Below are positions 43,985 through 52,340 of a DNA stretch of 64,000 nucleotides, piece after piece. Below the pieces are notes generated by a model, which ran no database searches, was not told where the DNA came from, and was given only the letters and a program-made list of their open reading frames with translations. Location of the stretch: the NCBI RefSeq assembly GCF_014168815.1, contig NZ_AP021972.1:806001-870000 (forward strand), given 5' to 3'. Each line of letters opens with the position of its first letter. The first letter of the stretch is position 1. Source of the DNA: Klebsiella sp. WP3-W18-ESBL-02. Its GTDB lineage: Bacteria > Pseudomonadota > Gammaproteobacteria > Enterobacterales > Enterobacteriaceae. The position numbers were made by a program, and so were the translations under genes.

Positions 43985-44905
43985 ATGAGCACCTTAGGGC
44001 ATCAGTACGATAACTCCCTGGTTTCCAACGCGTTCGGTTTTCTTCGCCTGCCGATGAACTTCATGCCGTACGACAGCGATGCGGATTGGGTCATCACCGG
44101 CGTGCCGTTTGATATGGCCACGTCGGGTCGTGCCGGCGGCCGTCACGGCCCGGCGGCGATTCGTCAGGTTTCGACTAACCTGGCCTGGGAGCATAACCGC
44201 TTCCCGTGGAACTTCGACATGCGCGAGCGCCTGAACGTGGTGGACTGTGGCGACCTGGTTTATGCCTTCGGTGACGCTCGTGAAATGAGTGAGAAGCTGC
44301 AGGCGCACGCGGAAAAACTGCTGGCGGCCGGTAAGCGTATGCTCTCCTTCGGCGGCGATCACTTCGTGACGTTGCCGCTGCTGCGCGCACATGCGAAGCA
44401 CTTTGGTAAAATGGCGTTGGTGCACTTTGATGCCCACACCGACACCTACGCTAACGGCTGCGAGTTTGACCACGGCACCATGTTCTTCACCGCGCCGAAC
44501 GAAGGTCTGATCGACCCGAACCACTCTGTACAGATTGGTATTCGTACCGAGTTCGACAAAGACAACGGCTTCACCGTGCTGGATGCGGGCCAGGTGAACG
44601 ATCGCAGCGTGGACGATATCATCGCGCAGGTGAAGCAGATTGTTGGCGATATGCCGGTCTACCTGACCTTCGATATCGACTGCCTGGATCCGGCGTTTGC
44701 ACCGGGTACCGGCACGCCGGTTATCGGCGGTCTGACCTCCGATCGTGCGATTAAACTGGTACGCGGACTGAAAGATCTGAACATCGTTGGCATGGACGTG
44801 GTGGAAGTGGCTCCGGCCTATGACCAGTCCGAGATTACCGCGCTGGCCGCGGCGACGCTGGCGCTGGAAATGCTCTATATCCAGGCGGCGAAAAAAGGCG
44901 AGTAA
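43985..44905 (+). CDS. speB: Agmatinase SpeB
   Basis: SpeB hydrolyses agmatine to putrescine and urea. The 306-residue ureohydrolase has the Mn ligands in FGGDHFVTLPLL, HFDAHTDTYANG and TFDIDCLDPAFAPGTGTP. AAAGAGGTC stands before the ATG. It works in sequence with SpeA. Confidence 0.98.
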   Translation: MSTLGHQYDNSLVSNAFGFLRLPMNFMPYDSDADWVITGVPFDMATSGRAGGRHGPAAIRQVSTNLAWEHNRFPWNFDMRERLNVVDCGDLVYAFGDAREMSEKLQAHAEKLLAAGKRMLSFGGDHFVTLPLLRAHAKHFGKMALVHFDAHTDTYANGCEFDHGTMFFTAPNEGLIDPNHSVQIGIRTEFDKDNGFTVLDAGQVNDRSVDDIIAQVKQIVGDMPVYLTFDIDCLDPAFAPGTGTPVIGGLTSDRAIKLVRGLKDLNIVGMDVVEVAPAYDQSEITALAAATLALEMLYIQAAKKGE

Positions 44906-44917
44906 GGCGGTGTTTGT

Positions 44918-44996
44918 GCCGGATGGCGGCTAACGCCTTATCCGGCCTACGGAACCCTTCACGGTAGGCCGGATAAGGCGTTAGCCGCCATCCGGC
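44918..44996. repeat. BIME: 33-bp perfect inverted repeat
   Basis: GCCGGATGGCGGCTAACG... (44918-44950) and its exact complement (44964-44996) flank a 13-base loop, GGAACCCTTCACG. These are two REP units head to head between convergent speB and the porin gene; it can act as terminator and mRNA stabiliser. Confidence 0.93.
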
Positions 44997-45009
44997 GGTC
45001 TTACAATAG

Positions 45010-46278
45010 TTAGAATGCGTTAAACGGATACTCGACGTACACGCGCACTTCATTCCCGCTGACGTTATAGTCGCTGGCGTTGCTGGACACACGCAGCACC
45101 GAGTAGCGCACTTTAAACTTCAGATCTTTTGCCGGGCCGTCCTGAACCTGGTACTGCACCTGGTTAAACCACTCGTGTTCTTTACCGTTATTGGTCTCAG
45201 CCGTCTTGATGTTATCGCCGCGAACGTAAGCGGTGGTCCAGCTCAGACCCGGCAGGCCGAGGCCGCCGAAGTCCAGGCCGTAGGATGCCTGCCATGAGCG
45301 CTCATCTTCGCCGTTAAAATCAGACCAGTAGGAGTTCGCCAGCCAGATGGTGTTGCCGCCATCGCCGACGCCGCCACGGTTCTGATAGCCGCCGTAGTTA
45401 TAGCCGGTGCTGCCGCTGCTCTGCTGGTAGGCGATCTTGAAGGTATGAATATCCCAGATGTAGCTGGTCGCCAGGCTCCAGATGCTGTTGCTGCGTCCGG
45501 TGTTCAGCGAGTCGGCGTATTCCTGCTCCAGGCGTGAGTTATAGCCGTTAAAGTCGAAGACCAGTTTTTGTTTTTCGCTCAACGGCTGCGCGTAGTTCAG
45601 GCCGAGATACTGCTTGTTCAGGACATCTTCCACGTGAGACGCGTACAGCGCGCCGCTCAGTTGGTCGTTGAACTGATAGCTGGCACCGCCGAAGGTGATG
45701 CTTTTCAGACCGCTGTTGTGGCTGTCGTCGCTTTTACGCTGTTCGTCGGTAAAGTAACCGGCGTTAACTTCCAGACCGGCGATCTCTTTTGAGGTCAGCA
45801 TCGTCCCGGTGTAGGTTTCATACAGCAGGCGCGAGTCGTCGGCGTAGAGAATGGGCAGCGTCGGGCGCTGGTTACCGTAGCTCAGCACGGTGTTAGAAAA
45901 ACGCATTTTGGCGGTTGCGCCAAATTTGGCCAGATCGGATTTCGCGCGACCGTCGTTATCCTGCGCAAAGAAGTCAATACCACCCGCGCCGCTGTTGCCA
46001 CGCCCGCCGTCAAGACGCACGCCGTACTGGGCGATGCCGTCTACGCCAAAGCCGATTGGGCCCTGGGTAAAGCCGGACTGGAAGGTCGCAATAACGCCCT
46101 GACCCCATTCGCTTTTATCGTGCAGGCCATCGCGGTAATCGCGTTTGATATAGGCGTTACGTAAAAAGATATCCAGATGACTGTCGTCAATAAAACCCTG
46201 GCTGTCAGATTGCTGGCTAGCGAAAGCCGGCGCAGAGGCAATAATACTTAAGGCAACTAATGTTAATTTCTTTTTCAC
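45010..46278 (-). CDS. OprD family outer membrane porin
   Basis: The 422-residue protein has a signal peptide (KKLTLVALSIIASAPAFA), alternating beta-strand pattern and the terminal Phe typical of outer membrane barrels (EVRVYVEYPFNAF). It is like OprD/ChiP-type specific porins, with FIDDSHLDIFLRNAYIKRDY at the N-terminus. The substrate is unknown; chitosugars, sugar acids or amino acids are known for relatives. The start is GTG (46278). It sits between speB and loiP, where E. coli K-12 has no gene. Confidence 0.88.
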   Translation of the reverse strand: MKKKLTLVALSIIASAPAFASQQSDSQGFIDDSHLDIFLRNAYIKRDYRDGLHDKSEWGQGVIATFQSGFTQGPIGFGVDGIAQYGVRLDGGRGNSGAGGIDFFAQDNDGRAKSDLAKFGATAKMRFSNTVLSYGNQRPTLPILYADDSRLLYETYTGTMLTSKEIAGLEVNAGYFTDEQRKSDDSHNSGLKSITFGGASYQFNDQLSGALYASHVEDVLNKQYLGLNYAQPLSEKQKLVFDFNGYNSRLEQEYADSLNTGRSNSIWSLATSYIWDIHTFKIAYQQSSGSTGYNYGGYQNRGGVGDGGNTIWLANSYWSDFNGEDERSWQASYGLDFGGLGLPGLSWTTAYVRGDNIKTAETNNGKEHEWFNQVQYQVQDGPAKDLKFKVRYSVLRVSSNASDYNVSGNEVRVYVEYPFNAF

Positions 46279-46631
46279 GGAGGGAACCTCTCTGTTTATA
46301 AACTGTCAAATTGTATTGTTACAATTTTATAGTCGCCTGAATAAGCCGCAAAAGCAATCATTGTATTAATAGGTTTTGGGTCTTTTTTGTTGAGCGGCAG
46401 CCGTCGCGGCTGGGCTGGTGGGCAAGGTATAGACTAATTAAAAATACGGCAAATGACCTTTGTGAAAGATAAATAATATATCGCCGTGTTTGTTTCTAGT
46501 ATAAATGTTTGGTCTGTTGCGCGATGCGTTATATATTCATCCTGGTTGACATCTGAACATATTTAACGGTTTGTGCGCTTAAGTTATCAATTGGTGCCGT
46601 TAAGTCAGTTATTCTATTTTTATCTTATTTA
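46279..46631 (-). promoter_or_regulatory. Porin upstream region with operator-like palindrome
   Basis: The stretch is A/T-rich and has no gene. AAATTGTA-TTGT-TACAATTT (46308-46327) is a perfect 8-bp inverted repeat 30 bp before the porin GTG, within the likely leader or promoter, and resembles GntR-type operators (the ExuR/UxuR type). Confidence 0.5.
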
Positions 46632-46659
46632 TTCCGGGAGGCAAAATTACCCCCCGGAA
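46632..46659. terminator. Hairpin after loiP
   Basis: TTCCGGG and CCCGGAA form a 7-bp stem directly behind the loiP stop codon. There is no good T-run, so the terminator role is uncertain. Confidence 0.4.
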
Positions 46660-46665
46660 AAATGA

Positions 46666-47424
46666 TTATTTAATGCCGTCAGCCTGGAGACGGTCGCGGA
46701 TGTGCTGCGCGCGTTCCTGGGTTGCCGGGTGATCATCGAACATCGAGCTTTGGCGGCCGTCTTCCAGCTTAGACAGCTTGTCGAAGCTGGTCGCTAGCCC
46801 GGTGGGGTTAATGCCGCGTTTGCGCAGCAAATCATAGGAGTAGTCGTCTGCCTCTGACTCCTGACGCTGTGAGAACTGCGAGTTCACCAGCTTCTCGCCG
46901 AGATCGCCCAGCTGCGATTGCGACAGGTTGCCGACGATACCGCCCGCTGAGGCCGCCGCCGCGCGTAGCGCGTTGGTGCCAATGGCAACCTGCATGCCTT
47001 TCTTAACGTGGCCGAGCGCAACGTGGCCCATTTCATGGCCGATCACCGCTTCGACTTCGTTGTCGTTCATTAAGTCCATCAGGCCGCTATAGACGCGAAT
47101 ACAGCCGTTAGCCATGGCAAAGGCGTTGACGTCTTTCGCGACGTAGACTTTGTAGTTCACCGGCTGGCCGTTAATGTTATCGCCCAGCGCCGCGGCGATT
47201 TTATTCAACCGTTGGGTATAAGCGCTATCGGCCGGGGCAATGGTCGCTTTACTGTCCATATCTTTACAGGCCTGGTCACTCAAGGCTTGTACCTGTTGAT
47301 CGCTCAGGGTGAACGCCTGCAGTGCGCCGGAGCCGGAGTTTAATAAGCCATTAGAATCCATATTCTGGCAGCCGCTAAGCAGTAAGGTTGCGCCAAAAGC
47401 CAGAACCATCGCCCGTTTTTTCAT
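46666..47424 (-). CDS. loiP: Metalloprotease LoiP (YggG)
   Basis: This outer-membrane lipoprotein protease of family M48 cleaves between Phe residues under low osmolarity. The lipobox LLLSGC follows the signal peptide; the zinc site is VIGHEMGHVALGH with the third ligand Glu in ESEADDYS. It has 252 residues as in E. coli. Confidence 0.95.
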   Translation of the reverse strand: MKKRAMVLAFGATLLLSGCQNMDSNGLLNSGSGALQAFTLSDQQVQALSDQACKDMDSKATIAPADSAYTQRLNKIAAALGDNINGQPVNYKVYVAKDVNAFAMANGCIRVYSGLMDLMNDNEVEAVIGHEMGHVALGHVKKGMQVAIGTNALRAAAASAGGIVGNLSQSQLGDLGEKLVNSQFSQRQESEADDYSYDLLRKRGINPTGLATSFDKLSKLEDGRQSSMFDDHPATQERAQHIRDRLQADGIK

Positions 47425-47692
47425 AAGATTGCTTCCAAAGTCGTTTATCGGAAAATGCCCTGGAATTGCGACGCCAGAGTGAGGCTAAGTATAAAGAATA
47501 TCGCGAGTTGTGGGCGAGGAGATTACATCTTCTTAACCCCGCTTCCAGAGATTTCTGAATACGCAAAAGGATGCTCCATGTACATGCTTTGTCGCATAGG
47601 TTACATTGTTGGCACTTTTTTCTGGCATAGCCCGTAACGTGCGCGCCTCGTGGCGTTAGGGTTGGCCTTCAACAGTCCGAACTGGAGTCAAA

Positions 47693-49684
47693 ATGTCCTC
47701 ACGTAAAGAGCTTGCTAATGCTATTCGTGCGCTGAGCATGGACGCAGTACAGAAAGCCAAATCCGGTCACCCGGGTGCCCCGATGGGTATGGCTGACATT
47801 GCCGAAGTCCTGTGGCGTGATTTTATGAACCATAACCCACAAAATCCGTCCTGGGCTGACCGTGACCGCTTTGTGCTGTCTAACGGCCACGGCTCCATGC
47901 TGATCTACAGCCTGCTGCACCTCACCGGTTACGATCTGCCGATGGAAGAGCTGAAAAACTTCCGTCAGCTGCACTCCAAAACGCCGGGTCACCCGGAAGT
48001 TGGCTACACCGCTGGCGTTGAGACCACCACCGGTCCGCTGGGGCAGGGTATTGCAAACGCCGTAGGTATGGCTATTGCAGAAAAAACGCTGGCGGCGCAG
48101 TTCAACCGCCCGGGTCACGACATCGTTGACCACTTCACCTATGCATTCATGGGCGATGGCTGCATGATGGAAGGCATTTCTCACGAAGTGTGCTCCCTGG
48201 CCGGTACCCTGAAGCTGGGTAAACTGATTGCCTTCTATGATGACAACGGTATCTCCATCGACGGCCACGTTGAAGGCTGGTTCACCGATGACACCGCGAA
48301 GCGTTTCGAAGCCTACCACTGGCACGTGATCCGCGATATCGACGGTCACGATGCTGAAGCGATTAAACGTGCGGTAGAAGAAGCGCGTAAAGTCACCGAC
48401 AAACCGTCGCTGCTGATGTGCAAAACCGTTATCGGCTTCGGTTCACCGAACAAAGCAGGTACGCACGACTCTCACGGTGCCCCGCTGGGCGAAGCCGAAG
48501 TGGCGCTGACCCGTGAAGCGCTGGGCTGGAAATACGCGCCGTTTGAAATCCCGGCTGACATCTACGCGCAGTGGGATGCCAAAGAAGCAGGAAAAGCGAA
48601 AGAAGCCGCCTGGAACGACAAGTTTGCTGCCTATGCGAAAGCATTCCCTCAGGAAGCGGCTGAGTTTACCCGTCGTATGAAAGGCGATATGCCGTCTGAT
48701 TTCGATGCGAAAGCGAATGAGTTCATCGCTAAGCTGCAGGCTAACCCGGCGAAAATCGCCAGCCGTAAAGCTTCTCAGAACGCAATCGAAGCCTTTGGCC
48801 ATCTGCTGCCTGAATTCCTCGGCGGCTCTGCTGACCTGGCACCGTCTAACCTGACCATCTGGTCTGGTTCAAAAGCGATCAACGAAGATACCGCAGGCAA
48901 CTACATTCACTATGGCGTGCGTGAGTTTGGTATGACCGCAATCGCGAACGGTATCGCGCTGCACGGTGGTTTCCTGCCGTACACCTCTACCTTCCTGATG
49001 TTCGTTGAGTACGCGCGTAACGCCGTGCGTATGGCAGCGCTGATGAAACAGCGTCAGGTTATGGTCTACACCCACGACTCTATCGGTCTGGGCGAAGACG
49101 GCCCGACGCACCAGCCGGTAGAGCAGATTGCTTCCCTGCGCGTGACGCCGAACATGAGCACATGGCGTCCGTGTGACCAGGTTGAGTCCGCGATTGCGTG
49201 GAAATACGGCGTTGAGCGTCATGACGGCCCGACCGCGCTGATCCTCTCCCGTCAGAACCTGGCGCAGCAGGAACGTACTGAAGCGCAGCTGGCTAACGTG
49301 GCGCGCGGCGGCTACGTGCTGAAAGATTGTGACGGTCAGCCTGAACTGATCTTCATCGCGACCGGTTCTGAAGTTGAGCTGGCGGTTGCGGCGTATGAAA
49401 AACTGACCGCTGAAGGCGTGAAGGCGCGCGTGGTTTCCATGCCGTCTACCGACGCGTTCGACAAGCAGGATGCGGCTTACCGTGAATCCGTGCTGCCGAA
49501 AGCCGTGAGTGCACGCGTCGCTATCGAAGCGGGCATCGCCGACTACTGGTTTAAATACGTGGGCCTGAACGGCGCTATCGTGGGCATGACCACCTTCGGT
49601 GAGTCTGCGCCAGCAGAGCAGCTGTTCGAAGAGTTTGGCTTCACCGTGGATAACGTGGTTGCGAAGGCGAAAGGCCTGCTGTAA
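47693..49684 (+). CDS. tktA: Transketolase A
   Basis: TktA moves two-carbon units in the pentose phosphate pathway with TPP and Mg. The 663 residues contain GHPGAPMGMADIAEVLW, the TPP motif GDGCMMEGISHEV then FYDDNGISIDG, and the catalytic Glu region FGMTAIANGIALHGG. Codon use is that of a strongly expressed gene. Confidence 0.98.
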   Translation: MSSRKELANAIRALSMDAVQKAKSGHPGAPMGMADIAEVLWRDFMNHNPQNPSWADRDRFVLSNGHGSMLIYSLLHLTGYDLPMEELKNFRQLHSKTPGHPEVGYTAGVETTTGPLGQGIANAVGMAIAEKTLAAQFNRPGHDIVDHFTYAFMGDGCMMEGISHEVCSLAGTLKLGKLIAFYDDNGISIDGHVEGWFTDDTAKRFEAYHWHVIRDIDGHDAEAIKRAVEEARKVTDKPSLLMCKTVIGFGSPNKAGTHDSHGAPLGEAEVALTREALGWKYAPFEIPADIYAQWDAKEAGKAKEAAWNDKFAAYAKAFPQEAAEFTRRMKGDMPSDFDAKANEFIAKLQANPAKIASRKASQNAIEAFGHLLPEFLGGSADLAPSNLTIWSGSKAINEDTAGNYIHYGVREFGMTAIANGIALHGGFLPYTSTFLMFVEYARNAVRMAALMKQRQVMVYTHDSIGLGEDGPTHQPVEQIASLRVTPNMSTWRPCDQVESAIAWKYGVERHDGPTALILSRQNLAQQERTEAQLANVARGGYVLKDCDGQPELIFIATGSEVELAVAAYEKLTAEGVKARVVSMPSTDAFDKQDAAYRESVLPKAVSARVAIEAGIADYWFKYVGLNGAIVGMTTFGESAPAEQLFEEFGFTVDNVVAKAKGLL

Positions 49685-49702
49685 TCCGTTGCTCCTGAGT
49701 AA

Positions 49703-49728
49703 AAAGGCCGCGAAAGCGGCCTTTTTTT
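49703..49728. terminator. Terminator of tktA (bidirectional)
   Basis: AAAGGCCGC-GAAA-GCGGCCTTT is followed by TTTT, and by AAAAA on the other side. It also ends the convergent sugar operon at 49743. Confidence 0.92.
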
Positions 49729-49742
49729 ATGGCGTGGGGATA

Positions 49743-52340
49743 TCAGACCGGCCTATCGTGAGCCAGCTGGCTGAGGTCAAGCGTCAGATGATCGTTGCCC
49801 CGTAAAACCGCTTTCTCTATTTTTTCTCCCAGCGCGTTACAGACATAACCGCGCCAGTCTTCCGGTATGGTCAGGGCTTCTGACGATGGGTTATACAGCC
49901 GCACCAACGTTTTGCCGTACAGCACGTCAACGCCGCTGATTACCCAGCCCTGGGGCAAATGGCTCAGCAGCTGGCGGTGGGCAATGTCCCGTTCGGGAAT
50001 AAATACATCAAAATTATCTAAGCGCTGAAGACCCGTTCGATCGTGCTGCCATTGCCACAGTCGCCCCGGCGCGCTGAAGCGCTGTTCGCGTACCGCCAGC
50101 TGCGCCGGGGAATGCGTGCCGAGACACAGCGCAAAGTGAAAACTCAGCTCGCCGGGGAGATGACCTTCCGGCGTGGCCTGGCGCTGCCCGGAGGCGCGCC
50201 CAGGGCGATACAGCAGATCGTCTTTACCAAGCTGGCCGACGCCGCGAAACAGCGTCAGGCGAAGCTGTTGCCCTTGATAGGCGTATTCTTTCAGGCCGCG
50301 GGCGAAAACGTGAAAATCGGCGTGTGGGCTCAGCCGGTGCATAAAGGGTTCGCTATCAACCGGGCGCTCCGCATAGTCTGTGCTATCGGCAATCTGCTGA
50401 TTGGTGCGCGTGAGCGTGCCAAACGGCACGTCGGCGCACACCGCGGCGATGGTTTGCCCGGTATTGAACAGCAGCTGCATACGGTGCTCGCGTACCGTAT
50501 TTTCGATAGTCAGCTCGCCGTGCAGCATATCGTCTTCAAGGGTCAGCGTCAGTGTGACGTTAACGACGCGCAGGCGATCGCTACGCGCCCGTCGGTCGTC
50601 ATTAATCCCTTCCGGCAGCCGCAGCGCGGCGTGCAGGCGCAGAGACTGTTGCCACGGATGCTGCTGAACCTCGCTGAGGGTGAAGTGCGAGAAGAGCAGC
50701 CCGCTATCGCCGGGCAGGGGCGAAAAGTCGTAGAGATCGCCATCGTCGCTGATATCGCGCAGTTGCAGCAGCGGCGTTAGCCTGCGGCCGGTGTTTTTCT
50801 CCAACAGCTGTAGCTGGTTGTCCCGCAGACTCAGGTGATAGTGCGCATTTTCGATCGCCAACGCCTCAGGGCAAGAGAGGGGAAAGAGCATCGGCCGCTG
50901 GCTGGGGGCGACGTAAAAGAGCGCGAAGCCCAGCGGTGGCACCGGTACGTTGAGCAGGTCGACGATGTTTTCGTAGTACCAGCACTGTTGTTCTGTCTCG
51001 ACCTCGCCATCCGGCGTCAGCAGAACATGGCGCGGTAGTTGAACCTGGCGCTGTCGATGAACCACGACGCGTATCGGTTCGCCATTCTCACCGATGAGCG
51101 CAAATTGGGCCGTGGGGGTAATAAGCGTCTGTTGGCGGACGTCGATGGCGGGGCTGCTGGTCCCGTTGAGCACCAGAAAGCGATAGGGCGTTTGGATCTC
51201 AAGATTCGCCAGAAGCTGACGAGCGTGGAGGCTGAATATTGCCTCGCCGATTTGCTGCGCCTGACGGCAACGGTGCAGCACGTCGCGGTTGGTTTCATCG
51301 CTGTTGCAGCCGCCCATGCTGTCGTGGGCGTGCGACTCGAGTAGCCATCGCCACGCCTGCTCCAGCATCTCTTCACCTTCGCTAAAGCCGTTACGCCGTG
51401 CCAGCGCCAGCATGGGCTCTGCCAGCCGGGTGAGGCACCTTTCCGCATCTGCATTGGCTTTTTTAATGTCGTAACGCGAAGAACCAATGCTTTTGTGTAC
51501 CCGGGAAAGGCGCGGCGTACGAAACTCACCGCGCCAGCGTGGCAGCGTCTGACTGGCCAGCGTGGCGAAGTAACGTTCATAGCTGCTGACCTCCCAGCGG
51601 TCTTCGCTAAGCGCGTTAACGGCGGCGATAAGCCGGTCGAAGTCAGCATCGCAGCTGACCTGATCGCCGCCGATCGGGCAGAGGAGATCCGGCGACGCCG
51701 ACAGCGCCTTCATGCGGGTAATGAGTGGGAACGTTTCTTCGTCGAAATGCGCGGGGCGGAAGTTGCGCCAGCGGCCACCGCGTTCGGGGTGGGCAAGCGA
51801 GTAGCCAAAGGGCGTTATCACGGTGGTGGCGCAATCGCCGTTCAGCGCCTCCCAGCACAGCTCCGTTGGCCCCATCAGTTGCGGATCGTAACCGCGGCGC
51901 AGCAGGATATGCCGCAGCCCGAACGCGCGGGCAATCTGCGGCAACTGGGCGTGGCTGCCAAAGGTGTCCGGCAGGTACAGCACCGACATGCAGTAGCCTG
52001 CTTCACGCGCGTGGTGGATGCCGATGCGCAGGTTACGAAACATCGATTCCGTGGCGATGTTAAACAGATCCGGCTGGGTGTACCACGGGCCGATCAGCAG
52101 CCGTTTTTGCTGAACGAGCCTGCGCGCCCGCTCGGCCATTTTGGGTTTAAGGCGAATAAAATCATCAAAGATTGAGCTCTGGCCATCAAGATGGAAAACG
52201 AAGCGGGGGTTGTTTTCCAGCGCTTCAATGAGCTCGCTGAAGGCTTTGAGCGCGAAAAGCTGGGTGTCGAGCGTGGAGAAATACCATTCGCGATCCCAAT
52301 GGGTATGCGAGACGGCGTGGATGGTGCGGACGTCGTTCAT
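49743..52340 (-). CDS. Glycoside hydrolase family 38 alpha-mannosidase (MngB-like)
   Basis: The 865-residue protein has the GH38 layout: an N-terminal catalytic barrel with zinc ligands in SHTHWDREWYF, nucleophile Asp in LYLPDTFGSHAQLPQIA and zinc ligands in ESHAHDSMGGCNSDE; a helical mid domain; and a C-terminal beta domain. It is related to E. coli MngB (877 residues), which splits 6-phospho-mannosylglycerate, but it is clearly diverged. It is the last gene of a four-gene operon with a PTS permease, so the substrate is likely a phosphorylated alpha-glycoside brought in by the PTS. The start overlaps the preceding gene by four bases. Confidence 0.9.
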   Translation of the reverse strand: MNDVRTIHAVSHTHWDREWYFSTLDTQLFALKAFSELIEALENNPRFVFHLDGQSSIFDDFIRLKPKMAERARRLVQQKRLLIGPWYTQPDLFNIATESMFRNLRIGIHHAREAGYCMSVLYLPDTFGSHAQLPQIARAFGLRHILLRRGYDPQLMGPTELCWEALNGDCATTVITPFGYSLAHPERGGRWRNFRPAHFDEETFPLITRMKALSASPDLLCPIGGDQVSCDADFDRLIAAVNALSEDRWEVSSYERYFATLASQTLPRWRGEFRTPRLSRVHKSIGSSRYDIKKANADAERCLTRLAEPMLALARRNGFSEGEEMLEQAWRWLLESHAHDSMGGCNSDETNRDVLHRCRQAQQIGEAIFSLHARQLLANLEIQTPYRFLVLNGTSSPAIDVRQQTLITPTAQFALIGENGEPIRVVVHRQRQVQLPRHVLLTPDGEVETEQQCWYYENIVDLLNVPVPPLGFALFYVAPSQRPMLFPLSCPEALAIENAHYHLSLRDNQLQLLEKNTGRRLTPLLQLRDISDDGDLYDFSPLPGDSGLLFSHFTLSEVQQHPWQQSLRLHAALRLPEGINDDRRARSDRLRVVNVTLTLTLEDDMLHGELTIENTVREHRMQLLFNTGQTIAAVCADVPFGTLTRTNQQIADSTDYAERPVDSEPFMHRLSPHADFHVFARGLKEYAYQGQQLRLTLFRGVGQLGKDDLLYRPGRASGQRQATPEGHLPGELSFHFALCLGTHSPAQLAVREQRFSAPGRLWQWQHDRTGLQRLDNFDVFIPERDIAHRQLLSHLPQGWVISGVDVLYGKTLVRLYNPSSEALTIPEDWRGYVCNALGEKIEKAVLRGNDHLTLDLSQLAHDRPV

